Shown piece by piece: positions 9,487 to 18,900 of a DNA stretch of 64,000 nt. The notes under the pieces were generated by a model. It saw nothing but the letters and a program-made list of their open reading frames with translations, was not told the DNA's origin and made no database searches. The DNA is from Rariglobus hedericola (lineage in GTDB: Bacteria; Verrucomicrobiota; Verrucomicrobiia; Opitutales; Opitutaceae). Both the position numbers and the translations under genes were made by a program. The stretch spans positions 1,798,001 through 1,862,000 of the forward strand of contig NZ_VMBG01000001.1 of the NCBI RefSeq assembly GCF_007559335.1. The letters are read 5' to 3'. Position 1 is the first letter of the stretch. Each line of letters starts with the position of its first letter.

Positions 9487-10530
9487 CTAGACGCCTGCCG
9501 GCGCCCGCAGGTTCCGCACTTGATAACGCAACGTTTCGCACAGCTGCATTAAAAGACCGACCGGGGCCAACGATCCATGCGGGCCCAGCGCGGCCTCCGC
9601 GTGAACCAGCTCAGTCTCCACTTCAGCCGCCACCATGTCGAAAATCCCCAATTCGCTCATTTGCCGAAGACGTCCCGCCAGATCGGGTTCACGACGGCGA
9701 AGAATTTCGTCCACCAACAAGGCACGATCGTCCGCCGGCAAACGCTCCAACAGCGCCAGCAGCGGCAGGGTGACTTTGCCGCTTTGCAAATCAGTGCCGA
9801 GTGTCTTGCCGATTTGTTTTTCCTGTCCAAAAAAATCCGCCAGATCGTCGTAAATTTGATAGGCGATTCCCAAATGCCGGCCAAACCGGCTCGCTGCATC
9901 GACGAACTCAGATGGAAATCCACCCAGCTTGGATCCCAGAAAACAGGAGATGCGGAAAAGCTCCGCCGTCTTCAAATCGATCACCCGGAAATAATCCTCA
10001 CGCGTGATGTTGGTCGTCCCTCGACGCAGTGTTTGCACAATCTCGCCGGCGCATACTTTCCGCGTGGAATCTGAAACCGCATAGCACACTTCAGTCGTGG
10101 GAAATTGTGCCGCGAGATGAAGCGCATGGGCAAAGAGTGCATCGCCCAGCAACACCGCCGCCTCGGGCCCGTATTGCCGCGAAGCCGTGCGGCGACTCCG
10201 GCGCAGGTCCGCCTCGTCCATGATATCATCATGCACGAGCGTCGCGAGGTGCACCAACTCAACCACCCCGGCCACTCGCACGAGTTCCTGCGCAGGAACC
10301 TCGCTTCCATTCCAACCACTCAAAAAAACCAAGGCTGGACGGATGCGTTTGCCGGATGTGTCGATGCAGTAATCCGCCATTTCGCGAATCTCGGGTTCAA
10401 ACGACTCGAGCTGTCCGCGCAGGAAAACATCGAGCACACCCATGTGCGGCTTGAGGCGCGCGAACACCGTGGCGAAATCTTTCACCATCGTTGGATCGGA
10501 GGGGATAAGAGTCGTGGCAGACATAAACAC
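9487..10530 (-). CDS. Polyprenyl diphosphate synthase (trans, long-chain)
   Basis: Head-to-tail isoprenyl transferase that makes the side chain of quinones. It has 347 residues. Both aspartate-rich motifs are intact: VHDDIMDEADLRR (first, with the following arginines that bind diphosphate) and IYDDLADFFG (second). The GKRIRPALVFLSG block and LLGDALFAHAL are also typical. In the first motif the fifth residue before DDIMD is small (LATLVHDD), consistent with long-chain products, so octaprenyl or similar is likely. The ATG at 10530 has two earlier candidate residues only; the gene is divergent from a CPBP protease gene 53 bp away. Confidence 0.9.
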   Translation of the reverse strand: MFMSATTLIPSDPTMVKDFATVFARLKPHMGVLDVFLRGQLESFEPEIREMADYCIDTSGKRIRPALVFLSGWNGSEVPAQELVRVAGVVELVHLATLVHDDIMDEADLRRSRRTASRQYGPEAAVLLGDALFAHALHLAAQFPTTEVCYAVSDSTRKVCAGEIVQTLRRGTTNITREDYFRVIDLKTAELFRISCFLGSKLGGFPSEFVDAASRFGRHLGIAYQIYDDLADFFGQEKQIGKTLGTDLQSGKVTLPLLALLERLPADDRALLVDEILRRREPDLAGRLRQMSELGIFDMVAAEVETELVHAEAALGPHGSLAPVGLLMQLCETLRYQVRNLRAPAGV

Positions 10531-10583
10531 CTTGCACCCTAGGAATGAGTGGCCAAATGGCTAATCAATAACTCACGCATAAG

Positions 10584-11195
10584 ATGAACGATCAACCCAT
10601 CCTCCTTATCCTGATGATCGCCGTCGGGCTCTATACGTTCAACCTGTGGAGGGAGGACTGCAAAAACGCCCAAGCCGGGAAGCCAAGCCCAAGTGCATTG
10701 CCGGGGGCCACCCCCGCCTCGGCCAAGGCCTGCATCATTGCCGCTTTGGGAGCATTGGTGATTCTCATTGCTGAAACCTGGGGCGAACTCCGCCTCGGTC
10801 TCAGTGATCAGCAGTCCAAGATCACCGTTTTATTCGGCATCTACACCCTGATCGCCGCGTTCATCGAAGAACTCATCTTTCGAGGATTTATTGTGATCGA
10901 AAACAAGGGTAGAGCTCTCCGTTGGGCCGGAGTGGCGATGGCCTCGGTCCTATTTGCCGCGCTCCATCCCTTCCTTTGGAAATGGGAAGATGGCGTATTT
11001 GCCTGGACATTTTCAGCCAAAGGATGGTTCAGCACGGCCGCCGTTTTTGCGAGCTCGCTCTGGTTCTACACCGTGCGCTTCGCCTCGTTCAACCCCCACC
11101 GCTCGTTGCTCCCTTGTATCGTGGCACACGCCACCAAAAACATGGGGGTCATCCTAATTAAAGGCGCCCAAGGATTCGTAGTCGGATTATTTTAA
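10584..11195 (+). CDS. CPBP-family intramembrane protease (CAAX/Abi type)
   Basis: A polytopic membrane protein of 203 residues, with about five hydrophobic segments. The glutamic protease motifs are complete: E95-E96 and R100 in FIEELIFRG, H128 in FAALHPF, and H181 with N185 in VAHATKN. Characterised relatives include Rce1 and bacterial proteins linked to immunity or peptide processing; no substrate is suggested here. It stands alone, divergent from the polyprenyl synthase gene and followed by a strong terminator. Confidence 0.85.
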   Translation: MNDQPILLILMIAVGLYTFNLWREDCKNAQAGKPSPSALPGATPASAKACIIAALGALVILIAETWGELRLGLSDQQSKITVLFGIYTLIAAFIEELIFRGFIVIENKGRALRWAGVAMASVLFAALHPFLWKWEDGVFAWTFSAKGWFSTAAVFASSLWFYTVRFASFNPHRSLLPCIVAHATKNMGVILIKGAQGFVVGLF

Positions 11196-11199
11196 ATAA

Positions 11200-11227
11200 A
11201 AAAGCCACGGCATACGCCGTGGCTTTT
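11200..11227. terminator. Bidirectional terminator between the CPBP gene and the secretin gene
   Basis: A perfect 12-bp stem, AAAAGCCACGGC paired with GCCGTGGCTTTT around an ATAC loop. Both flanks are A- or T-rich, so it can end transcripts from both converging genes. Confidence 0.9.
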
Positions 11228-11251
11228 AAATGTGATCCCCTCACCGATTGC

Positions 11252-12826
11252 TTACTTATTGGTCGGCTTGGCTTCTAGTTTAGCAGCCTTTTCCTTCTCG
11301 AGCTTTGCAGTGATTTCAGCGTCTTGCTTTTGCTGACGAGCAGCCTCAACGCCGGAGTAAAGCTCCACTTCAGCCTCAGGAATTTTATAGGTTATACCCT
11401 GAATTTCCCGAGCAGAAATATCCAGCGCATTGATCTGTGCCGGCGTGGCCAGATTACGATACGTCGTCTTGCTGGGCTCCAGAATAGATGCCGTGATAAA
11501 AATAATCAGATTGGTCTCAACCTTCTGATCACTCTTGGACTTAAACAGATTCCCCAAAACAGGAATATCTCCAAGAATCGGCACCTTGGTATCGGTTTTA
11601 GTATTTTTGGTGTCCATCAACCCGCCAATCGCGGCGGTCTGGCCATCCTTAAGAATCATATTCAAGCTACCTTCGCGCTTGTTGATGTCGTAAAACTTCT
11701 GAGCGCTAACACCGGCACCCACCGTGAATGGCGTCGCGTTGCTCTTTTCTGTTTTTAAAGCCAGTGAAACCAATTTGTTACTAGTGATCTGCGGGGTCAC
11801 TTCAACCTTCACACCTTCAAAGATTTTTTCGCCGGCAGTATAGGTAACAGTAGGAGTGCCGCCGCCTGTGGGAGCGGTCTGCGTAGCGGTCACCAACTGG
11901 AAGTCAGTGCCGATGTTGATCTGCGACTTACTACCATTGATAGCGACGATGGTCGGGTTGGAAACAATACGGGTTCCGCTCAAGGAATCGAAAGCTCGGA
12001 GAAGTATTGAATAATCCTTCGAGTCCAAAACCGCATTAAACGAACCGGTGCCGCCCAATTGAGGCGCACCTGTCGCCACACCACCCGTGGGCAATATTTG
12101 GCCCAACGTGTTGAGCGCACCGGCAGCAGTTCCAGCTCCGCCACCAATATTCTGTTTCCCGGCCAAACCGACCGCCAATTCCTTGCCTTGATTTTTCGTC
12201 AATTCAACGAACTTGGTTTCGATTACCACTTGACGAGGTTCTGAATCCAGACGCTTCGCTGTTTCAATAACGCGACTGACCGCAGCAGGCTGATCAGTTA
12301 TAATCAGTTCATTAGCTAATGAGTTAAGCACAATCGATCCACCCGTAACGCCCGGTTCTGTGGCGGTAGCAGCACGACCTGGCGTCAAAATCGGCGTAAG
12401 TAAGGGCTGAATACTGGCAGCAGCGACATTCTCAAGAATCACACTACTGGTGATAAATGGCTCGGCGGACAACGCATCGCGGCTGACGATTTTAATGATA
12501 TTTCCATCCTCAACAAAAGTGTATCCCACCGGAGACAGCACGACTTGGAAAATCTGGCGCCAAGTGACCTCACGCAACTTCAACGACGTGCGTCCCTGTA
12601 ATTTGTCAGGGATAACCAAATTTAGCTCAAAGAGATCCGCAACGTTGCGCAAGATAGTGCGAATTTCCTCATCAGGAAAATCCACTGAGAGCGTATCCTT
12701 GCTCTTGGAAACGCTGGCCGATGTCTCGGTAGCAGTTGCAACGGGGGGGGCGGATACTTGAGCCTCTTGAGCACGAAGCTGGCTAGCGACGGTCAATGAG
12801 GCCAATAATATTAAATGTGTTCTCAT
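11252..12826 (-). CDS. pilQ: Secretin (PilQ/GspD-type outer membrane channel)
   Basis: Forms the multimeric outer membrane pore of a pilus or secretion machine. The 524-residue protein has a signal peptide (to about residue 20), an STN/N0-like domain at about 45-115 (LSVDFPDEEIRTILRNVADLFELN), a secretin N domain (SSVILENVAAASIQPLL), and the secretin beta domain ending in KVPILGDIPVLGNLFKS with NLIIFITASIL. The C-terminal 60 residues are Lys/Glu/Ala-rich. The N-terminal AMIN domains of proteobacterial PilQ are absent. It closes a five-gene operon and corresponds in position to the secretin (Amuc_1098) of the Akkermansia locus. It is followed by a terminator. Confidence 0.9.
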   Translation of the reverse strand: MRTHLILLASLTVASQLRAQEAQVSAPPVATATETSASVSKSKDTLSVDFPDEEIRTILRNVADLFELNLVIPDKLQGRTSLKLREVTWRQIFQVVLSPVGYTFVEDGNIIKIVSRDALSAEPFITSSVILENVAAASIQPLLTPILTPGRAATATEPGVTGGSIVLNSLANELIITDQPAAVSRVIETAKRLDSEPRQVVIETKFVELTKNQGKELAVGLAGKQNIGGGAGTAAGALNTLGQILPTGGVATGAPQLGGTGSFNAVLDSKDYSILLRAFDSLSGTRIVSNPTIVAINGSKSQINIGTDFQLVTATQTAPTGGGTPTVTYTAGEKIFEGVKVEVTPQITSNKLVSLALKTEKSNATPFTVGAGVSAQKFYDINKREGSLNMILKDGQTAAIGGLMDTKNTKTDTKVPILGDIPVLGNLFKSKSDQKVETNLIIFITASILEPSKTTYRNLATPAQINALDISAREIQGITYKIPEAEVELYSGVEAARQQKQDAEITAKLEKEKAAKLEAKPTNK

Positions 12827-12833
12827 GGCTTGG

Positions 12834-13316
12834 TTAAAGTTTAATTGGCCGCGTAATTTCTTCTTTATTTAAACGAAGGGTGAAACTGGTTCTATCTACA
12901 CCGACGAGCTCTAGCTCATATGAGGTATCTTGAAATACAATTGGGAGCACATCTCCCACTTTGAGCTTTTTTTGACCAAACAGCAAAAATTGAGTATCCC
13001 CCAGCTTCATGGTTCCCGTCGGTCTGACGCCCTCGGCTATGGCAGCAAGAATGTCTCGATCCGAAGTCCCAACCACAACGGGAGCAGGACTATCCGCCTT
13101 ATCGGGCCCACTTGATTCAACAACCACCGGCAACGGATTAAATGGGTTTTTTCGGGCAATATCATCAACAGAAGTTTCAACAGATTTCGTTGTCAGCAAT
13201 TTGCGCGCTAAATCAAGAACCTCAGTGCGCTTCTGGGGTGCAGCAATATCAGAAGCAGGCTCACCAAAAAGTGAACTGCTCAATAATAACGAAAAGATAA
13301 AAATGCGGAGCTTCAT
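12834..13316 (-). CDS. PilP-like exported pilus assembly protein
   Basis: A 160-residue protein with an N-terminal signal peptide (FIFSLLLSSSLFGEPAS). A linker region follows, then a small beta-rich domain (ILAAIAEGVRPTGTMKLGDTQFLLFGQKKLKVGDVLPI...LELVGVDRTSFTLRLNKEEI). Size, exported state and place between PilO-like and secretin genes match PilP, which links inner membrane PilN/O to the secretin. Sequence similarity is too weak to prove it. Its ATG overlaps the preceding stop by four bases (ATGA), and the secretin starts 7 bp downstream. Confidence 0.6.
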   Translation of the reverse strand: MKLRIFIFSLLLSSSLFGEPASDIAAPQKRTEVLDLARKLLTTKSVETSVDDIARKNPFNPLPVVVESSGPDKADSPAPVVVGTSDRDILAAIAEGVRPTGTMKLGDTQFLLFGQKKLKVGDVLPIVFQDTSYELELVGVDRTSFTLRLNKEEITRPIKL

Positions 13317-13876
13317 GGTATGCCGAGCAAATCGAGATTAAGGTTCAGCGTTAAGCCGGTGCCCGTATTGGAAGCCACTGCACTATTAACACGGCAAAAA
13401 TAAACTCCCTGCTCCAACCGCCTAAGAAATAAAATAATCTGAGGGAAATCGCCCTGAACATTTACTATATAGTTTAAAGGCACATACACAGGAGCCGGTC
13501 CTTTGGTCACAGCACCACGGACAGGAGGTTTGGCCGCTGGACGTAAATCTGAATACTTAACACCCGTCTCAAGCTCGAGACGGTAAAAATACTGAAGATT
13601 TTGAGCCAAGCCCTCAATATCCATCGCTCTATTCTTCACGGCATCATTGGCTTGAATCAAAAAAGCCAGCTGCTCCTGGAGCTGTGCAGAATTGGAGATA
13701 TTAGAACGATAACGCTCACTCTCAGCCGACACCCTAGCCAATTCGATCTGTTGTTCGTCGATCTTACCGCCACGAAAATATAAGGCCATCAGCAATCCGA
13801 CGGCTATCAGCCCCGAGACCGCAACAACCGGATATTTCTTGATACCGGCAACTAAAGTTTTGGAATCAATACTCAT
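13313..13876 (-). CDS. PilO-like inner membrane pilus assembly protein
   Basis: A bitopic protein of 187 residues. A transmembrane helix lies at about residues 14-30 (YPVVAVSGLIAVGLLMALYF), followed by a coiled coil (QIELARVSAESERYRSNISNSAQLQEQL) and a C-terminal alpha/beta domain ending VNIQ-like YIVNVQGDFPQIILFLRRLE. This is the PilO layout. In Akkermansia the gene in the corresponding cluster position encodes Amuc_1100, a PilO/PilN-fold protein; orthology here is inference from order, not sequence. Both ends overlap neighbouring genes by four bases, so expression is tightly coupled. Confidence 0.65.
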   Translation of the reverse strand: MSIDSKTLVAGIKKYPVVAVSGLIAVGLLMALYFRGGKIDEQQIELARVSAESERYRSNISNSAQLQEQLAFLIQANDAVKNRAMDIEGLAQNLQYFYRLELETGVKYSDLRPAAKPPVRGAVTKGPAPVYVPLNYIVNVQGDFPQIILFLRRLEQGVYFCRVNSAVASNTGTGLTLNLNLDLLGIP

Positions 13877-14511
13877 TTCTTTGGCACCGCTTTGGTGGGA
13901 AGCGACTTGAATGTAAGATCAATCTGGAAGCGCATTTGTCCCGTGCCCGGATCACGCACGATGCTGCTCAAGGAGACTTCTCCAAATAGTTTAGAAAACG
14001 CCTCATCTTTGCGCAACGTATCAACGAACGCAACGGCCCGTCCACTGGCCTCATCGGAGGCTCCTTCAATTCGACCACGAATGAGAACCGCGGTTGATTG
14101 GTATTCTATATTATTAAGAGTGATTGACGCCGGCAAAGCCGAACCCAATCGCAAAATCAAATCCGAAAGAGGCATCCCTGAAGTGGAAAGAAAATCCCTG
14201 AGAGCCAGAACCTTTTTTTCCTGTTCCTGAAACTTTTTATATTCAACAACCGCCTGATCACTGGCAGGTTTGTTTTTCCGGATGGCACTGGATGCGTTTT
14301 CAGTCTCAATGGTCATCTCGCGCAACGCATATTCCTTATACCCGACGTATACGGCCAAGACGCAGGCAATGAATACAGCCAAGCCATTTGTGAAAAATGA
14401 AGTGCGAACAACCTTGGTATCAGGAAGTCGCTCAAAATTACGGAAATTAGGGTGCCATGCAGGCACCGTCACCGCAGATTTATCACTGGGTTTTTTCAGG
14501 GATGACAACAT
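13873..14511 (-). CDS. PilN-like inner membrane pilus assembly protein
   Basis: A bitopic protein of 212 residues with about 40 cytoplasmic residues (containing a FRNFERLPD stretch), a transmembrane helix at about 42-62 (TNGLAVFIACVLAVYVGYK), a coiled coil (to about 110) and a ferredoxin-like periplasmic domain (LILRLGSALPASITLNNIEYQ...GRIEG...AFVDTLRKD). PilN proteins have this plan, their cytoplasmic tail binding PilM. The gene overlaps the end of the PilM-like gene by 29 bp and the PilO-like start by four. Confidence 0.65.
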   Translation of the reverse strand: MLSSLKKPSDKSAVTVPAWHPNFRNFERLPDTKVVRTSFFTNGLAVFIACVLAVYVGYKEYALREMTIETENASSAIRKNKPASDQAVVEYKKFQEQEKKVLALRDFLSTSGMPLSDLILRLGSALPASITLNNIEYQSTAVLIRGRIEGASDEASGRAVAFVDTLRKDEAFSKLFGEVSLSSIVRDPGTGQMRFQIDLTFKSLPTKAVPKK

Positions 14512-15535
14512 GACTGTTATTATACTGAACCATTAAACCAAAAAGACCGAGGCGGCGAATATCCTGAGCCCCAACCGGTAAAGAGTCAGCCAAGGTAATA
14601 TGACGCGACTGCAACCAAGCCGGAATATCTGCTTTTAGAACAGACACACCCAAATCCGCAGCTATCGCATTTTCCAACCAGCTCAATTTCGAGGGCAGCA
14701 GCGTGCAGGCCACTTGTGCGATCGATTGACCGGTTTGAACTTCGTAAAAACCGATGGAAGACTGAAGCTCTTTGATTAGTTTTTTAATCAAAACCGAGCC
14801 CATCCCCGTAAAGTCGAAGGTGTTGGATAAAAATAACTTCCGCGCGGATGCCTCATCCTTCAACCCCAATTCTTTCTGAACCACCGGGATCATCGCTTCA
14901 AGGCCTTGCTGTATCGGCCGCGATGCTTCCAGGCCGGATGCCGTGACAATAAACGAATTGGTCATCTCCGCCTCGATTTCCAACATGAGCACGGGTGTCT
15001 TGATTTTTGCAAACGCCAAGTAGTCAACCATGGCACCCACACTGGACACCGTGCTTAGCTCCATGCTTTCAGGGTAGATTCCGCCCGCCAGAAGATTGTC
15101 CTGTAGTAAATTAATATCAGCGGTCGGCATTCCACAGATGATCGCGTCTTTCTGCGCAGCCTTCACTGTATCATAATCCGTCCCTTGGTTTGAATTAAGA
15201 ATAGCCAGCGTGTATTGCTCAGGGTCAATGCGCAGCTGCTGGGCTGTCGCTTCATTCAAATACGTCGGCTCCTTCAGACGCTTGGTTTCAAGAGTCACCT
15301 TACGAACCACCCGGCGAGGCGCATTAACGCCACAATTGGCATGAAGATACCCGCTGGCATTCTTCGCGGGCTGCAATGCCTTCAATGCCTCTGCCAGCGC
15401 AGGCTGATCACCCGGCGCACATTCAATGATCTCCTCCACAACAAAGGGTGCTGTCTGCTTGGACGTGCGCGCCAAGAGAACAACGTGATCATTAAAATCC
15501 AAAAAAAAGTTTTTTGTTTTTGCGGAGAAAAACAT
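14483..15535 (-). CDS. pilM: PilM-like actin-fold pilus assembly protein
   Basis: A 350-residue cytoplasmic protein with no membrane segment. It is first in the operon, followed by PilN-, PilO-, PilP- and secretin-like genes. The central part (TPVLMLEIEAEMTNSFIVTASGLEASRPIQQG) fits the second phosphate-binding region of the PilM/FtsA actin-like fold, and ELQSSIGFYEVQTGQ matches the PilM block that precedes the adenosine site. The nucleotide motifs are degenerate. The 185 bp upstream hold an A+T-rich stretch suited to a promoter; no operator was recognised. No pilin, PilB or PilC gene lies in the window. Confidence 0.75.
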   Translation of the reverse strand: MFFSAKTKNFFLDFNDHVVLLARTSKQTAPFVVEEIIECAPGDQPALAEALKALQPAKNASGYLHANCGVNAPRRVVRKVTLETKRLKEPTYLNEATAQQLRIDPEQYTLAILNSNQGTDYDTVKAAQKDAIICGMPTADINLLQDNLLAGGIYPESMELSTVSSVGAMVDYLAFAKIKTPVLMLEIEAEMTNSFIVTASGLEASRPIQQGLEAMIPVVQKELGLKDEASARKLFLSNTFDFTGMGSVLIKKLIKELQSSIGFYEVQTGQSIAQVACTLLPSKLSWLENAIAADLGVSVLKADIPAWLQSRHITLADSLPVGAQDIRRLGLFGLMVQYNNSHVVIPEKTQ

Positions 15536-15720
15536 GTGAACAGGGTCACGCCTAAATCAGGCCGATTATTTGTTAATTTATGGCGTTAAGGGCAGGAATA
15601 CCGTAAGTTATCCCCTTCAAGTGAAGTCCGGAACGCTCATAGCAGAAACCGTGCACTTCAAGGTAATTCACCCTAAGTAAATTCCCCGATGCTTATTTAC
15701 CCTTATTTAATGAACGACAT

Positions 15721-15752
15721 AAAAAAGCCCGCCAACACGAAGGAGGCGGGCT
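15721..15752 (-). terminator. Terminator after the mini ribosomal protein gene
   Basis: On the minus strand, AGCCCGCC and GGCGGGCT form an 8-bp stem around an 11-base loop, followed by TTTTTT. It lies 31 bp beyond the stop of the 33-residue gene. Confidence 0.85.
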
Positions 15753-15782
15753 AAAATCAGTTTTAGAGCAAGGCCCAGAGCC

Positions 15783-15884
15783 TTACTTCTGCCACGTGCG
15801 CTTCTTATGGCGATTAGACTTCAAGCGCTTTTTGCGCTTGTGCTTGTTCATCTGGAGGCGGCGTTTCTTTTTGAGGTTACCCAT
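15783..15884 (-). CDS. AURKAIP1/COX24-type mini ribosomal protein (bS22/mS38-like)
   Basis: A 33-residue, extremely basic protein: it starts [20 protein letters not shown] and ends [10 protein letters not shown]. The [14 protein letters not shown] pattern is that of the AURKAIP1/COX24 family, whose mitochondrial member is ribosomal protein mS38 and whose mycobacterial relative is bS22, seated at the decoding centre of the small subunit. The product is therefore probably a small-subunit ribosomal protein. It is a single-gene unit with its own terminator, lying between the pil operon promoter and the AddA-like gene. No strong Shine-Dalgarno site is visible. Confidence 0.8.
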   Translation of the reverse strand: MGNLKKKRRLQMNKHKRKKRLKSNRHKKRTWQK

Positions 15885-15963
15885 GTGGTGTCAGGATTGA
15901 AATGAAAGTGTCGTGTAGAAACCGTCCGTGAAACAGCCTGCGCCCCCCCATGTAAAGCTCAAT

Positions 15964-18900
15964 CTACCCTCGAGGTGTTTCGATCCACTTTCCAACGCCC
16001 GTGCTGTAGACCAATAACCGCACTTCACAGCCCGGAAAAAACGCCTGCACGCTCGTCCCATAAGCGGATAATTGAGGCTCATACTCCCTCGCCAGTCGCG
16101 CGAGCATGTCATCGTCACTTTCGTTTTTTCGGCGTCGGTTGGTCTTCCAGTCAAGCACCCACACCTTCCCCGCAGCCTCGTCGTGCAACACCAGGTCGAT
16201 CACGCCGTCCATCCACGTGATCTTATCCAAGGGAGCAAAGACCGCCAGCTCTGCCTGCCGCGTCCATCGCGCATCACTTAACTCTTTGCGCGCCTCACTC
16301 TCCAACCAGCGTTGCCACTCCACCGCCGCCCGTTCGCCAAAGCCCTGCGCTTCCGCCGCCGCCAGTCGCGTCGCTCCATGCGCAGCGATGTCCACCGCGT
16401 TTCCGACCCACGGCATGAACTCCAGCGTCTCGTGCCACCAAAGTCCGTAGTCGATCGCATCGTCCGCCAACGCCCGAGCCGACACCGGCTCATCCGCGCC
16501 CGACTCATGCCGCGCGATCCGCGTCAGGTCCGGCTTGTGTGCCAGCTGATGCGGTAGCACGCGCCGGGGTAACACCGGCGCTTCCGCCCCAAGCGGTAGT
16601 TCCGGTCCCTGTTCCTTCTGCGTGTCTGCGATTCTTTTATTAATAGAGCTGTTCTTCACCGACTCGCCCTCCGATTCCGGCGTCGCCAACGCAGCGGTCT
16701 TCGCCAGCTCGTCCACCTCATGCAGCTTCGCGCCCCAGAGCGTTGAGAAACTCCCCGGCTTCACTTTGCCACCAAAGCCCTCCACCCACGGTATCACCAA
16801 CACCTGCCGCGGTCGTGTCAGCGTCACGTAGAGCAACCGCACGAGTTCCCTCAACCGTTCCCGTTCGCGCGCTTCTTTCGTGTCTGCCGGCACGCTCGCC
16901 CCGTCGTAAAACACGTTCATCGCCCCGGTGGAGTCCGGAATCAGTCGCAACCCGCGCGCCGTCACCGTGCCCGGCTCACGCCACAGGCCCAGCACCACCA
17001 CCACCGGCCACTCCAGCCCTTTGGCCGAGTGCGCCGTCAGCAAATTGATCGCATCCTCCGTCGGCTTGCCCGCCGGTCGCCCATCATCGAGGTGCGCCGC
17101 CAGTTCGTGCCACCAATCCCGCGGCCCCGCCCCTTCCAAACCCAGCTCCGCCGCCTGCGCCAGTAATCGCTCCAACTCCCCCGTCACGCCGCCGCTCGGA
17201 TCCACCAGCCACGTGCGCTCTTCCAACCGCGTCGCCTTGACCAGGTCCGCCGCGAACCTCTCCAGCGTCACGCCTTCGTCCTGCGCCGACAAAATAAACG
17301 GCCGCAACACCTCCAGCGCCCCGCGCAACGGCTCCGGATGCGCCTCCGGCTCCGCCCAGTTAAACGCCTCATTCGCGCCGCCTTCGCGCTTCCGTTCCAC
17401 CGCCAAGAGCGCATCGCTCACCCCAAAAATCTCCCGCAACACGCCCACCCATTCGAACGCGTTGTCCGGATCGCAAATCACCGCCAGCAGCCCCGCCAGC
17501 CACGCATACGCCGGATTGTCGCCATTACGATTCCTCCGCGTCTGCAACGCCACCTCAAGCCCCGCCGCCTCAAATCCTTTGCGCGCCTCCAACAGCCAGC
17601 CGTTCCGCGGCGCGATCACGCACACGTCGCCCCAGCAACGCGCGCCCACGCCTGCCGGACCGTGCTCGTTGAAAAACGCCGCGACTTGCCGGATCTCCTC
17701 CGACTGCCAGGCATCCACCCCGCTCGCGGACACCGGCATCACCAGCGGCAGTCGCATCGCCACGCCTTCCACATTCCCCGGCCCCGCCTCCAGGTTTTCA
17801 TAGGGCACCTGCAACATCGGCGCCGGCGCGCCCTCCTCCACCGGCAGCCCGAAGCTATGCGCGCGCCCTTCACCAAACGCCTCCGGCAGCGTCGCGTTGA
17901 GCAACCGCACCACCGCGTGCGGCGCGCGGAACGTCACCTTGAAATTCAACAACTCCCCGCCTTCGCCCCGCGCAAACGCCTCTGTGTGCCTCCGGAAATT
18001 CCGGATGTCCGCCCGGCTCCCATAAATCGCCTGCTGCCCGTCGCCCACCAGACAAAAATGCCCCGCCCGCGGCCCCAACGCGTTCGGCAGCCCCGGCCAC
18101 GCGCCCAGCGGCGCCCCCGGCGGCCGCGTGATTTCCACCAGCACCGCGAACTGCTGCGGATCCGTGTCCTGCGCCTCGTCCAAAATAATCCTCCACCCTT
18201 CCGCGCGAATCCGCTCCAAAATCTCGCGATCCCGCAGCACCGCCATCGCCGCATCGATCTGGTCCGCGTAAGTCTGCACCCCGCGCTCAAATCGCCACGC
18301 GCGGAACCGTCCCGCCAGCTCCGCCGCCAGCACCGAGCCCGCCTTCGCCAGCCAGTCTTTCAACGGTGCAAAAAAACGATCGAACAACACGTCCATTCCG
18401 GCCGCCGTCCCCTCCGGATCGATCAGCGGCAGATACCGTTTCTCGTCCTGCCAAGCCCGCAGCCACTCCTCCGCCGCACGCTGGTTGGCCGCCACCTTTG
18501 GCAGCGAGCTCTTCTGCTTCGGGACGACCGCCAAAATCTCCTTCAAGACCGCCTGCGCCGGTCCGGCCGCGCGCCCCGGCACCTGTTTCAGAAACCGTCG
18601 CGCCGTCGCATCGTCCAACTGTCGTGCCAGCGCGAATACATCTTCCAACGGCACATGCCTCAAAAACGCCGCCAGCTGCCCCGCCGGCAGCGCCGAGAAC
18701 TGCATCGAGTCCTGCTCGATAAACGCCTCCCACAACGTCTCGTCGTTGTCATCGCCCACCACCTCCGGATTCAGGTTGATGCCGAGCGTCTGCCCATAGG
18801 TCTGCGCCAGCTTCAAACAGAAGCTGTGAATCGTCCCAAAAAACGCCCGCTCCAGGTGATCGAGCGGCGCCAGATCTTTCCCGCCCGTCTCCCCCACCCG

